Assembly (NCBI RefSeq): GCF_026745355.1
Contig: NC_079209.1
Location: 38,817,505-38,881,504, forward strand
Reading direction: 5' to 3'
Origin: Beta vulgaris subsp. vulgaris
Lineage: Eukaryota > Streptophyta > Magnoliopsida > Caryophyllales > Amaranthaceae
Length of the DNA: 64,000 nucleotides
The position numbers and the translations under genes are program-made. This document shows positions 10,659-22,211 of the stretch, piece by piece. Numbering within the stretch: the stretch's first letter is position 1; each line of letters starts with the position of its first letter. Under the pieces are notes generated by a model. The model ran no database searches and was not told where the DNA came from. It saw only the letters and a list, made by a program, of their open reading frames with translations.

Positions 10659-13510
10659 TGTAATCTCCCATTATTTTAAGGGATTTTATAAATATATATT
10701 TAAGTATTTATATATTTATATTTAAACCCAAATTAGTTTTGAAATGATTTGACTATTTAAAAAGGTTGACTATTTTAAAATTCAAATGAAATTATTTTTC
10801 ATGGCTTAATAAAATTGAGAATATTTTAATTAAGCATGTTTTGATAAAAGTTTAAGTACTAATTTATATTGAAAAACAAGTCTAATGGAACTAAGGAACC
10901 TAAAAATCCTAAAAGGATAAAAAGGAAAAAGAGTCATGTTGATGATTAGAGTCTTAAGTTATTTATCTTGTTCATCATCAAATTTCATTAAAACTTATCT
11001 CTTTTTACTAAGCCCAAAAAGGAAGCCTTTATATAAATATCCTAATACACAATTATTTTATCCCACACAAATTATTTTCCTTTCTCTTTCACGCCATTCA
11101 CGTTCTTTCTTTTTTCCTCTCGGTTTTTCTCTCTCCTCTTCGTTCGTTCCTTCATTTCTCCTCTCAAGCACTTTTCTTCTTCTTCAAGTAACGTTTCTTC
11201 TTCAACCAGAAACGTCACAAGACTTCCTAAAGTGCCGAGTTGCTGTCGCCGTGGTCCCTCCTTGCCGGCGCCTTTTCCTTCTCCTATTTGTTGGTTGTTT
11301 TCTTTTCTTCCTCCTTAAGATTCCATTAAATAATATATTTTTTATGTTTTCTATTATTATTAATCATGTTTATTAGTTTAATTACTGTTTTTAGTAAGTA
11401 ATTTCGGTTATCTATAGTTTACATTATAAGAAAATTTCAGATTTTGTTATTATGATTAGATTTTTAGTTTTAATCATGAAAACATGAATTTTTAGGGTTT
11501 TAAATTGCTAGAAAACCATAGTAGCATATTATATACTATGATATTAACTTAGAGTATGATTTTAAATATGTCATACATGTTTTAAGGAGGCTTATTAATT
11601 TTTAAAGTTGTTAGTTGTAATTTCAGAAAGGGTTTATTTATAGAGTTTTTAAGAGCTTTTAATTACTAGTATGGTAGTACTATGCTAGGAATTAAAAATA
11701 ATTCAAGTTTTGATATTAAAATCAACTTTTAAACGTATTTAAAGGGGGTTTTAAATAATTTAGAGCTGATGTAATTTTTATTTAAGATTGTTAATTTCGG
11801 TTTTGTTGTTTTGTAGGCGGAGAATATTTCGTAGGGAACTTTTAGAGAGTTAAAAGTGGCCTACAGGCTAGTTTACACGAGGTACGTACATAATTACGTG
11901 CTATGTGATTAGTATCATGTTTTAAGGGATTTTTAGAATCATGTATAGGAACTTATTATGTTCATATATATATGATTTATAGTATTTGATTATTACATGT
12001 TTTATGCCTGTGTGCAAGCATGTGGATTGAGAGTTATTTTGAGTACTGGATTGTATGTTTGTATGGATTGTTTGATACAAGCATGAAAACAAAGTTTATT
12101 TATTACTCCATTTGTTTCCTAAAGATCTTCCTTGTTACTGTTACTACAGATACCAATGAGAATTAGTTTGCGTAGGGTGTGGGGTGTGGGGTGGGTAAAG
12201 TAGGAAAGAGAAAGGGGTTAAGATGAATAAACAAATAAAAAGAGGTTAAAGTAGGAGAGAGAAAGGGAGTAAAATTGAATTAATAATGTAATGGTGGACC
12301 ATGTGATAGGGACATGAGAGGGTAAAAAGGGGAAAAAAATTCCAAATAAAGAATAAAGTAAAAGAGGGAAGATCTTTTGGAAACGCACTGAAACGGAAAG
12401 AGGGAAGATCTTTAGGAAATGGAGGGAGTAATTCGCATGAGGAATTGATATACGTTATAGAGAATTGAATCATGTTGTTCATGTATTCCTTGATGAGAAT
12501 TGATATACGTTATAGAGAATCGAATCAGGAATTATGAGGACTGTGGACCTTATTATATATATATGATTTCTAGTATTTGATTTCTAGTTTGACAAGTTAT
12601 GCCTATATAAAGGTAAGTGGATTGTTGGCTTGGTTCAACAAATAAAATGGATTGGATTAAAGGAAGTAATTTTGGATTGTAAGTTGTGATCACTTATTAA
12701 ATCCTAAGATAAAAGAAGTTCATTTGTGATTATTTGATTATTTCTATGTTGCTTGTATGTGTGTGTCATAACAAGTAATAATTGGTAATTAACATAAAGT
12801 GTAACGAGAATAGTTGTAGACTTGACATTGGGAGTTGGGGTTATGTTGAGCGTGCCATAGCTTTTCTAGGATGGTTGATCCCCATTCCTCTTTTAGTTCA
12901 AAGGTTCCTCGATATCGTAGGTCATTTGGGAATACGTAGTGGCTCACGTATTCCGTCTTCGTAATGAAGGCTGGTTGGTAGGACAACTCAGGGTCCAATA
13001 ACTATTCCATTTAGAATAATAAAAGATGTTTAGAGTTTAGTTCAGTAAAAGTTGTCTACAGAATGTTATATGATTTTGTTATTATTTATCCCTGTATGTT
13101 ATTAGTTAGTATCATGTTTAGGAATGCTTATGTTTGATATGTAGTACTCAGCTTTGCTGATTACGTGCTTTGTTTGTGTGTGTGATCATGGCTTTGCCTT
13201 ATTGATCCTGTGATGATCCTTATGGTGAGCAGAGTCTGTATAGCATTGACATTACAGGTTCACAGATGTGCATCTTTAAGAACATATTTTATTTAAGTTG
13301 TTTGAGTAGTTTAAGTTGGTTTGTTTAAGTCCTAAACATTTGCTATTTACTTATTGAGTTTTAATAAAGTTAAAGTTTAGTTAATTGTTTTTCGCTGCAA
13401 AATTCTGAATAAGCCGATACGTTATCACACGGGCGATAATACTTGGATAATTCTCTACTTGTATATTATAAAAGTATATACTAAGAAGAGAGAATTATCA
13501 GGGTGTTACA
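10659..13510 (+). repeat. LTR of element B
   Basis: Begins TGTAATCTCCCA and ends GGGGTGTTACA, followed by a primer-binding site. It is 2852 bp including a 323-bp MITE, so about 2.53 kb originally, matching LTR A. It contains TATAAATA at 11032, the shared hairpin at 11191-11215, the donor-like CACGAG|GTACGTAC at 11882 and the terminal hairpin. It is the 5' LTR of B; whether it ever served A as 3' LTR cannot be told. Confidence 0.9.
12106..12428. mobile_element. Stowaway-like MITE in LTR B
   Basis: Ends are CTCCATTTGTTTCC and GGAAATGGAGGGAG, imperfect inverted repeats of the mariner/Stowaway type, flanked by TA on both sides. LTR A carries the empty site at about 5418-5440 (TTTATTTATTAATTCGCATG). 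This shows a clean insertion with TA duplication. Confidence 0.9.
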
Positions 13511-14254
13511 AAGTGGTATCTGGGAGCTTTAGTTTATTTTTAGAACTTATAGGCGCCTAACTAACTAACTAGCTTACTAGTTATTTGAAGACACTCTTAG
13601 AATTGCTCCTACTTATTCGTTTTGAAAAACGTTAGAGGAATATATTATTATATAATTTTCAAAGGCCCAAATTTTTTTAAGAGTCTGAATTTTTTTTTAT
13701 TGTCTGAAAATTTAATTTGTTCGAAATTTTTATTATTCTTTCGAATTTTTGTGTTAGTACGAAAAAAAAAAAAAATTTTGATGGTGTCCGAAATTTTTAG
13801 GAAGTCGAAAATTTTTTTTATTCCGAATTTTTTTTATTTGTCGAATTTTTTTTTTCGTCACTTAATTATTATTAGTTATAAAAGTGTCTGCATTATATTT
13901 CATGCCTTTTCAGTTTATATTATTGCATTGTGAGAATGGGTAGTATAAGAAGGGCATACAGGATAGAAACATTATATGCCTGCATTTGATAGTCAGCTCA
14001 GCATCATTATATTTTTCTTCCCTGCTGATAATGCATTATTATTATTCTTTTCTGCCAACAATGCATTATTATTATACTTTCCTGCTAATGATGCATGAAT
14101 GTTTTTCTTCCCTACTAACTGTTTATATGTTTCTTGCCTGCTAGATGTTATGATGTCCTGCCTTTGCATTGTACTTACTCTTATTGTTTCTTGTGGGAAT
14201 ACGTTAGCGAGAGTACTAAGACATTATGTTTTATTGTATTGTAGTTCCCTAGAC
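13511..14254 (+). other. Primer-binding site and leader of element B
   Basis: The primer site at 13514-13527 reads TGGTATCTGGGAGC, altered by an insertion relative to TGGTATCAGAGC. Degenerate CGAAATTTTT words fill about 13660-13870, and a TTCTTCCCTGC tandem array spans about 14014-14150, as in A and C. ATTGTAG (AG 14243-14244) lies exactly 10 bases before the leader-ORF ATG. Confidence 0.65.
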
Positions 14255-14653
14255 ATGTCTGCCAGACTAGGAGGCTAATTTAACCCTATCATCCTGAGTG
14301 ACGATGAAGTTGATGAAGACATTGCACCCGTCGACGATAGAGAATACACGGATCTAGAATGAACTACGCGTTGCATCCTGAGGAAAGGGATACCTAGTGA
14401 TGATGAGGTCATAATAGAACTTGACAATGCTAGGGGCAAAACTAGGGAAGACATTTATCATGCTTGTTTCAGGTATGAAACTGAAACTGAACCTGAAGAG
14501 GATGAGAATACTCGACCCATTATAAGATCCAAAAGGCAAAAGAAGTACATCGATTATGATGAGGATGAGGAAGAAGAGGAAGCTGATGATGCAACATTTA
14601 TGCCTGATCAGTATCAAGAAGCTAAGGATAGGTTTAACAATGTAGTACCTTAG
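14255..14653 (+). pseudogene. Acidic leader ORF of element B, two stops
   Basis: ATG 14255 to TAG 14651-14653, 132 codons, the length of the intact C copy. Two in-frame stops occur, at codon 8 (GG*FNPIILSDDE) and about codon 37 (DLE*TTR). The middle block GIPSDDEVIIELDNARGK and the following REDIYHA, and the acidic tail with DEEEEADDATFMP, are well preserved. It has the same unknown function as 33055-33447; it was not split by the hAT element. Confidence 0.75.
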
Positions 14654-15130
14654 ATTTATTTTTATGTCTCTGATTTTATATATAGAATATTAGTGCTATC
14701 ATAGAAATAATGTTGGATGTTGACCAACAGTGATAGAGAAGTTTTATAGAATTATTGTTTTAGGAAAATATAATATTATGACATTCTTTTTATTAAATAC
14801 CCTTTATGGAAGAATAAAAGTTATTATTTAATTTATATATTACTGAGTAAGAATTTATTCTAGGCATGTGATGGGAATATTTTTTTTTATTCAAAATTTT
14901 CATTATGTGACTATATTCTTACTTGCTTGTTTCTACTTGCATGATGATGTGAATATATTTTACATGAATGATTATGTGATTATTAGAGAACATTTCATAC
15001 TGAAACTAGTGAGAAATTATTTGTTGATGCGATCTTTAATGATCAAATTAAATATTGCCTTATTAGATGAACACATAAGTAATACTGGAACCTAAAGTAG
15101 AGTTATATTACTTTCAGGTCCCGGAGTAGA
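14654..15130 (+). other. Spacer between leader ORF and gag in element B
   Basis: Non-coding and homologous to the same interval in A and C. It ends in ATTACTTTCAG|GTCCC (AG 15116-15117), 13 bases before the gag ATG. Confidence 0.6.
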
Positions 15131-16171
15131 ATGGCCAACAATACTGAGTTAGCTGCTGCTATTCGCCTCTTGGCGGAGATATTAACTTAGGAGAGAGCTA
15201 AGCGTCCTAAGACTGCTGGGGAAATGTTCGAAAGATCAGCTAAGGTTAAACCACCCTACTTTAAGGGGCAAGCTGACCCGATCTTCTTAGAAAATTGGAT
15301 TAGGGAGTTCGAGAAGCTATTTGAGGTAGTGAACTGTCCTGAAGATATGAGAGTGGGTTAGGCTGTGTTGTACCTGAAGGATGAGGCTGACCTATGGTGG
15401 AGAAAGAGTGGGGCTAGACTGAGTGCGACTGAAGGATTCAATTGGGCTGTATTTGTGGTTGCCTTGAGAGGGAAGTTTTACCTTGCCTTTATGAGGAAGC
15501 AAAAAGCCCAAGAGTTCATTAATCTGAGGATGGGTAGCATGACCATCTTTGAGTACTATGGCAAGTTCATAGCCCTGTCTAGATTTGCACATGAGGTTGT
15601 AGCCACTGAGGAGCTTAAGGCCCGGAGGTTTGAACAAGGTTTAACCGATGAGATCCAATTGGGACTAGGAGGTGAGACCTTTACGTCCCTAGATGTTGTG
15701 TATGGGGAGAACATCTCATATTTATGGGTTGCAGACAAGGAGAGACAAGAAAAATGGGGTAGTAGGCGAAAAGAGGAACGATTCCAATGCTGGGGGAAAC
15801 TAAGGAAATTTCAAGAAAAACTGAAATGACAATGGGAATTTCCAAGGGAGGAACAACCAGGATAACCGTAGTCAGGGTAGACCTGATAGAGTTTATCATT
15901 GCAAAAAGTGTAACAAAAATCATCCTGGGAAAGATTGTAAGGGAGAACCAGCAGTAATTTGCCACTACTGTCAGAAGAAGGGTCATAGGGAGTTCGAGTG
16001 CTACGCTAAGCATGAGAAAGACCAGAAAAGCCAAGGGAATGGCAACCAGGTTAGGTCAGGATCCAACCAGTCAGGAAACCAAGGTCCTAAGCCTGGGGGC
16101 AGCCGAATAATCAAGGGAACTATAATAAACCTGCAAGTGAGAACCCTAATCAGAATAAGCCTACGGGAAAG
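15131..16171 (+). pseudogene. gag of element B
   Basis: Starts MANNTELAAAIRLLAEIL, then has in-frame stops after EILT and after MRVG. The frame is open from about 15365 to 15829 (capsid domain with DLWWRKSG and LRGKFYLAFMRKQKAQ). A frameshift near 15770 moves the rest to another frame, where two zinc-knuckle motifs (CKKCNKNHPGKDC and CHYCQKKGHREFEC) can be read at about 15900-16000. It encoded the nucleocapsid polyprotein of the element and is not functional now. Confidence 0.85.
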
Positions 16172-17329
16172 ATGTACGTGATGAGTCGAAACGAAGCTGA
16201 GAAGTCTGTCGATGTAGTTACTGGTAATTTTTCTATTAACTCAGTCCTTGTTAAAACGCTATTTGATTCAGGGGCGACTTATTCTTTTATATCTTCTTCT
16301 GTCCTAAAGAGTCTGGGGTTAGTGGAATTTGAATCAATTGACTTGTCTATTAGTATTCCTACTGGCGAAATCATAAGGTGTACTAAGTTGTTTAAAAACC
16401 TGCCTTTGAAGATAGGAGGTTGTGTCTTTCCGTCTGACTTAATAGAATTCGATTTAGGAGACCTGGATGTGATTCTTAGAATGAATTGGTTGAGTCTTTA
16501 CAAGGCTAATATTGATTGTGAGATTCAAAAGGTAGTGTTGAGAAACCCTTTGGGAAAATTGACCTCCTATAGACGTTTTGGGAAACCTGAGAAGTTTGGA
16601 GTTATCTCTGATATACAAGTGAGGAAATTGATGAGAAAATGGGGTGAATTATTTTTATGTAGTGTGCAGGATGTGAGTAAGGAAGCCGAGTTAAAACTTG
16701 AGGATGTCCCAATAGTGAACGAGTTTATGGATGTGTTTCCAAGTGAGATATCAGGTATGCCACCTGCTAGAGCTGTTGAGTTCACCATAGACTTAGTTCC
16801 TGGAACCGCACCTATATCTAAAGCAACCTATAGAATGGCACCTCCTGAGATGAGTGAGTTGAAGATGCAACTGCAAGAGCTCTTAGATAAAGGTTATATT
16901 AGACCTAGTGCATCACCTTGGGGAGCTCCTGTACTATTTGTGAAGAAAAAGGATGAAAGCATGAGGCTAGGTATTGACTATAGGGAGTTGAACAATGTAA
17001 CCATCAAAAACAAATACCCTTTGCCTAGAATAGATGACCTATTCGGCCAATTGAATGGAGCAAGTGTGTTCTCAAAGATTGACTTACGTCAGGATATCAT
17101 CAACTGAGGGTAGCTAATAAGGATGTACCTAAGACTACCTTTAGAACGTGTTATGGTCACTATGAGTTCACTGTAATGCCATTTAGATTAACCAATGCTC
17201 CTTCTATATTTATGGACTTAAGGAATAGGATCTTTCATGAGTTTCTAGATAAATTTATGGTGGTTTTCATTGATGACATTTTAATATATTCGAGGAATGA
17301 AGCTGAGCATGATGAGCACTTGAAGATCA
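16172..17329 (+). pseudogene. Protease and first half of RT, element B
   Basis: Open from 16172 to 17107. The aspartic protease site [11 protein letters not shown] is intact at about residues 30-40. A linker follows, then the RT start ([54 protein letters not shown]). A one-base loss at about 17092 shifts the frame in the SGYHQ block. The catalytic [10 protein letters not shown] (Ty3-type D-D box) is readable in the shifted frame at about 17262-17295. The pol region is then cut at 17329 by a solo LTR insertion and resumes at 20281. Confidence 0.88.
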
Positions 17330-20275
17330 TGTAACGCCCCGACTACTAACTCACGATTTAAGATAATCTAATTAGCAGCGGAATACCTATTTGGTCGAGG
17401 CATTACTGCCGCACCTTCGGTTAGGAAGGTGCAAGGCTACCATCATATAGCATATTTAAACATTAAGAGATATAATAGTGATAACTTAGACATCTTATAT
17501 TATAATAAAGTAGACAACGTTCACGTTTACTTGACATAACACGATAACTTATATTAAAGCATATGGTCTTACATTCTAGTTAAGTTAACCTTACAAGTAA
17601 GTAGCACTATTACTAGATGATTTAATAAGGTGGTAATCCTTGCCACACGCAGTACCATCGTCCCCAGCAGTACCTAAAACATAAATACAAAACGTTATGA
17701 GCCGAGGCTCAGTAACAAGCTACTCTAGCAACGTAAATTCATTTCAACTCATTTTATTTGCAAACAGGGGGAAAGAATAACTCAAACATTTGTCGAAAAT
17801 ACTGATCATTTAGCTTTACCTTTATAAACCATTAATCCTTTTATCTATTTTTCTTACTCTGGTTGCTGCAAAATCAGTCAGCTCTGGGACGTCTCCCAGC
17901 CATGTGTATGCACAACTGTGCAAGGACCTGTGTCCCGGGCATTACCCTACACCAGTAACGGGCCAGTGCCCTGATAAATAATAACGGGCCAGTGCCCCAG
18001 TAAACAGCTCGGTACGTATACGACCGCCAATCAGCTCAGCAAACCAGTTCTTTCACTATACGTTATCATGTTCCGTAATTTTTATTATTCATAGGTGATA
18101 ATCATCAATCATTCATCTCAGCTCTACCTTAATGATTTAGGTAGCAAAAATCATTTCATATCATCTTTTCATAAACCATAGCTCATGATAATCCATCCAG
18201 TTCATAAACCTCATAAAATGTACTTACAAATAAATCATAGTAACCATCCCGCAACTTAATAATAAACATTTTGATAAGCTTTTACCAAATCACATTGTTC
18301 TCATGTTCATAAAAGCATTTAAAGGGAATTGTGGGTACTAGCAGTAGATGTTACCTTGATTGCAGAATAATAATAATAATCCTCTTCTTATGTCCTTGAT
18401 ATCGTCCTTACTGAGCTTCGAGGAACGAGTTCTTTTAAGTTTCAAAATGAGTATTTTTATAAGTTAGAAGTTAATAGAAACATTAATATAAGTGCTCTTT
18501 AAGTATGATTCTTAGTTTATACTATTGTTTATATAAGTTATAAAGTCCACCTTATTTAACGATTACGTAATGTGTTGAAGTTATAATAGTTTATCGACAA
18601 CCTTTATACTTATCTCATGATAATCGATAGGTATTACTTAGAAATCAAATTAAAAGTATTATCCATAATTTAGTCATATTGTAAGCTTATAAATTAATAG
18701 TTGCATAATCATTTAAAGGAGTTACAAATTGGAATTATGAGTGACTATATAAGGAAAATACCTTACTACAACATTCCTTGCCTAATTTCCCATGAATTGT
18801 TATTATTATTCTAATAACCACTAATGAACTAAATACCAACTCATTTTGTAAACTAAGTGTTCCTAGTATTCAATAAAGAATTCAGATTATAAGATCTAGA
18901 AAGTAATTAGTTTAACATAACATTTTTAATTAACCCTTAACATAAATATTAACATAAATATTTAAAGGTTTAATTTACACAAGTGATTTAATTAAGCCCA
19001 CAAAACAGTCCACTTAAGTCCAATAAATAAACAAGCAACCAATGAATCAAGTTGGTTTAGTTAAGGTAAATCAGATTTTAGGCCCACTTAGATTAATGAG
19101 TAAAAGGTAGTAATTAGGCTTTCCTTAAAACATCTAAAACCAGAATTTTAGAGAGAAGAATAAAAGGAAAGAGGGTGTAGTACCTCTGCTCTCTTGGAGC
19201 AGGGACGAACAGCAGACAAGGGAGCTCGGAGCTCCGGCGAAACCGAACAGCAGCTCGCGGTGGTGTAGCGCAGCGCGAACGGTCGGCGGCTTCCTCGAAG
19301 CTTCGGCGACGGCGGAAAATACGAGCAGCAACAGCAGCGAATAATGGGCAAAGAAAGGAGGAGAGAGAATGGGCGTGCAGGGGTTCAAGGCGACGACGGA
19401 ATGCGCGAGAGGGGAGAGGGGACTGGTCGGCGGTTGGTCGGCGGCGAAGGGCGACAGAAAGGCGGCGACAGGAGGTGAGTGATGATGTGTGGGGGTGCTG
19501 TGCGGTTCGCGAAAGAGGAGAGAGAGTGGTCGTGCAGGGAGAACGATGAGGAAGAGGTGTGGCGTTGGCTGGTGGTTCTTGCTGGTGGTCGAGAAGTGGA
19601 GTTGTGGTGGTTGTTGGGTGGTTGTAATGGTGGTCGAAAACAGAAGAACAGAGGAGTTGAAAGATTTGAAAACCTCTGTTTCAAATTCTTTTAGTTGATG
19701 TAAACTTCTGAATTATTGTTGTTGATTTTGTGATTCTAAAACTCAACCATTCCTCCCTATTTATAGAGAAACTTCTATCCCAGTAGATGAATTTCAGAAT
19801 TTTAAATTACCAAAACCATTCAAGAAAACAAGTGGCTAAATTCAGTAGTTTTGAGAAAAACCAGTGGTTTAAGGGTGGTTGAGAGAGTGAAAGCTCAATT
19901 AAATTTACTGAGATAGTTTTTGACTTGTTAAGAAATCTCCATTCTTGTCCTTCCACGTATGGAGGAGGAAGAAGATGGAGTTATTGCTTTCCTTTTGTGT
20001 TTTCTGATTTTTGGAGAAGAATAGTGCTAGCTCTTTTTGTTTTGTTTGGGCCTCAAAGGATTTGGGCATTGGGTCCATCAGAATTTTTAACCTTAAGTCC
20101 TACATCATTTACAAGATTGATGCTAAATTTAGTAACTTAATTTATGAGATTCATTAACCCAAAATTACCAAACAAAATAACTTAGAAATTTTTAATTACT
20201 AAATTTGGATCGTTTTTAGTTGATTAATTACGATTAGTTATTAATTAAATAATATTAAAACTTGGGGATATTACA
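17330..20275 (-). mobile_element. Solo LTR with perfect GATCA target duplication
   Basis: Plus-strand ends are TGTAACGCCCC and GGGGATATTACA. GATCA flanks both sides (17325-17329 and 20276-20280) and removing the element rejoins the RT frame of B. Orientation is minus: a TATAAATA box is at 19765-19758, about 510 bp from the 5' end at 20275, followed by a GC-rich and then CT-rich stretch at about 19130-19690, as in LTR D. Proline/serine-rich open frames in that stretch have no family resemblance and are taken as transcribed leader. No internal region remains, so it formed by recombination between two LTRs. The LTR family is a relative of D, not of A-C. Confidence 0.92.
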
Positions 20276-20280
20276 GATCA

Positions 20281-21774
20281 TTTTGGAGACTTTGAGGAAA
20301 AACCAACTAAATACCAAATTCTCTAAGTGTGAGTTTCGTTTGGAGAAAGTAGCGTTTTTGGGTCACTATGTGTCTAAGGAGTCTCAGTAGACCCTGCTAA
20401 GATTCAAGCTGTGAGTGAGTGGCCAACTCCAAAGAGCGTATCAGACATTAGAAGTTTCCTAGGTCTAGCTGGTTATTATAGGAGATTTGTGCGAGATTTC
20501 TCAAAAATAGTGAGGCCTATGACCAACTTGATGAAAAAGGAGTCGAAGTTTGAGTGGAATGAAAAGTGTGAGGAAGCTTTTCAGATTTTGAAGGATCGTT
20601 TAACCTCTGCACCTGTTTTAACCCTGCCTGATGGGAATGAGGGATATGAGGTATATAATGATGCTTCGAAGAATGGTCTAGGATGTGTGTTACAGCAAAA
20701 TGGTAAGGTAATAGCGTATGCATCGCGTCAATTGAAACCTTATGAGGCGAATTACCCTACCCATGACCTAGAGTTAGCTGCCATAGTGTTTGCTTTGAAA
20801 ATTTGGAGACATTATCTATATGGAGCGACTTGTAAGATATTTACAGACCACAAGAGCTTGAAGTACATTTTCACTCAAAAAGACCTAAATATGAGGCAAA
20901 GAAGATGGCTAGAGTTAATAAAGGACTATGACCTAGATATCCAGTATCATGAGGGGAAAGCAAATGTGGTTGATGACGTCTTGAGTAGGAAATCGAGTTA
21001 TAGCTTGAGTGCTTTGATGGTACCTGAGGAGTTGTGTCGAGATATGCAAAGGCTGAGCCTAGAAATTTTAAATCCTGGGGAAAGTGAGGCAAGACTTAGT
21101 ACCCTTTTTTTGGGATTGTCAGTTTTCGATGAGATCATAGAGGGTCGAGTTGGCGATGAGCACCTAGATAAGATCTTGGAGAAAATGAAGCAAGGTAAGG
21201 AAGTTGATTTTAAGATTCATGATGATGGGAGTCTAAGGTTTAAAGGGAGGTGGTGTGTACCACAGAAGTGTAATGACCTTAAGAGACGCCTAATCGATGA
21301 GGGACATAATACTCCATACTCTGTGCACCCTGGGGTGATAAATTGTATAAAGACCTTAAGAGTATCTATTGGTGGCCAAACATGAAGCGAGAGGTAGCTG
21401 AGTATGTGTCTAAGTGCCTAACCTGTCAGAAGGTGAAGATAGACCATAAGAGACCTACGGGGAAGGTTCAATCGTTAGAGGTCCCTGGATGGAAGTGGGA
21501 TTCTATTTCTATGGACTTTGTGACTGCCTTACCTAAGACGAGAAGTGAAAATGACACCATTTGGGTTATTGTGGATAGAGTGACCAAATCCGTCGTGTTT
21601 ATACCTATTAAGGAGACATGGAAAAAGAAACAGCTCGCTAAGACTTACATTAAGCATGTGGTGAGACTGCATGGAGTTCCAAAGGATATTATATCTGACC
21701 GTGACTCTAGGTTTCTATCGAAATTTTGGAAAAAGGTCCAATTAAATCTTAGGACAACATTGAAATTGAGTACA
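20281..21774 (+). pseudogene. RT end, RNase H and integrase of element B
   Basis: Continues pol after the solo LTR. RT connection ([20 protein letters not shown]) is followed by a frameshift near 20380. RNase H is open from 20411 ([15 protein letters not shown] where YSDAS is usual, [12 protein letters not shown]). A further frameshift near 21340 precedes the integrase zinc-binding part (SKCLTCQKVKIDHKRP) and the core MDFVTALPK and ISDRDSRF. The frame ends at about 21774 in KLST, where copy C continues with AFHPATDGQ. The third catalytic Glu, the integrase C-terminus, chromodomain and 3' LTR are missing. The break abuts an inverted LTR fragment. Confidence 0.88.
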
Positions 21775-22086
21775 TATTAAATTAATGAAATAATCATTGG
21801 ACCGAGATGTCTCATCTAAAACAGGCTTCCATTTGTAAGACGAAATACGGGAACGACTCTGTATTCCATAATGACCTACGATATCGAGGAACCTTTTAAT
21901 AAATATAGGAACACTGATCAATCCAATTCCCAGAAAAAGCCATGGCATGACCACGATGCCCCAACTCTTGATTGTCCAACTTCAGACGTGCACCAGTCTA
22001 ACATTTATTACTATCCAAGTTTCAGTTTACATGATTTACCAATTATTACTTGTTATGACACACAAACAATATAGATAATATATAAT
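21775..22086 (-). repeat. Inverted LTR fragment of the A/B family
   Basis: Read on the minus strand, this matches the middle of LTRs A-C: CATAACAAGTAATAATTGG, GACTGGTGCACGTCT, AAAGGTTCCTCGATATCG and the CGTATTTCGTCTT block, in the same order as 12770-12960. It is about 310 bp, lacks both LTR ends and points opposite to element B, so it came by rearrangement or from another copy. Confidence 0.8.
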
Positions 22087-22211
22087 CAACGGTTTTTTCA
22101 CCAGGTACCCCTGAAGTTTCTTAATATTCATGTGGTATCCTCGCGTTTTCCAAAATTCACCAAGTACCCCTATGGTTTTGAAAAATCATCAGACGTGACC
22201 CTACCGTCATC
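22087..22211 (+). repeat. Putative left terminus of a long-TIR DNA transposon
   Basis: Begins near GGTTTTTTCACCAGGTACCCC and repeats TTCACCAAGTACCCC about 70 bp inward. The inverse, GGGTATTTGGTGAAAAAAACC, ends at about 41200, and similar TTTGGTGAACG words lie at 29771. The two ends look like diverged long inverted repeats, Mutator-like in style. I find no matching target duplication, so the call is tentative. Confidence 0.4.

Noticed and set aside
19134..19698. Several overlapping open frames in a GC-rich block
   Set aside because: They lie within the solo LTR downstream of its TATA box, and competing frames on both strands indicate composition bias.
21742..21954. Hydrophobic open frame that looks like a small membrane protein
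   Set aside because: It lies on the inverted LTR fragment; the same sequence in other LTRs has no open frame.
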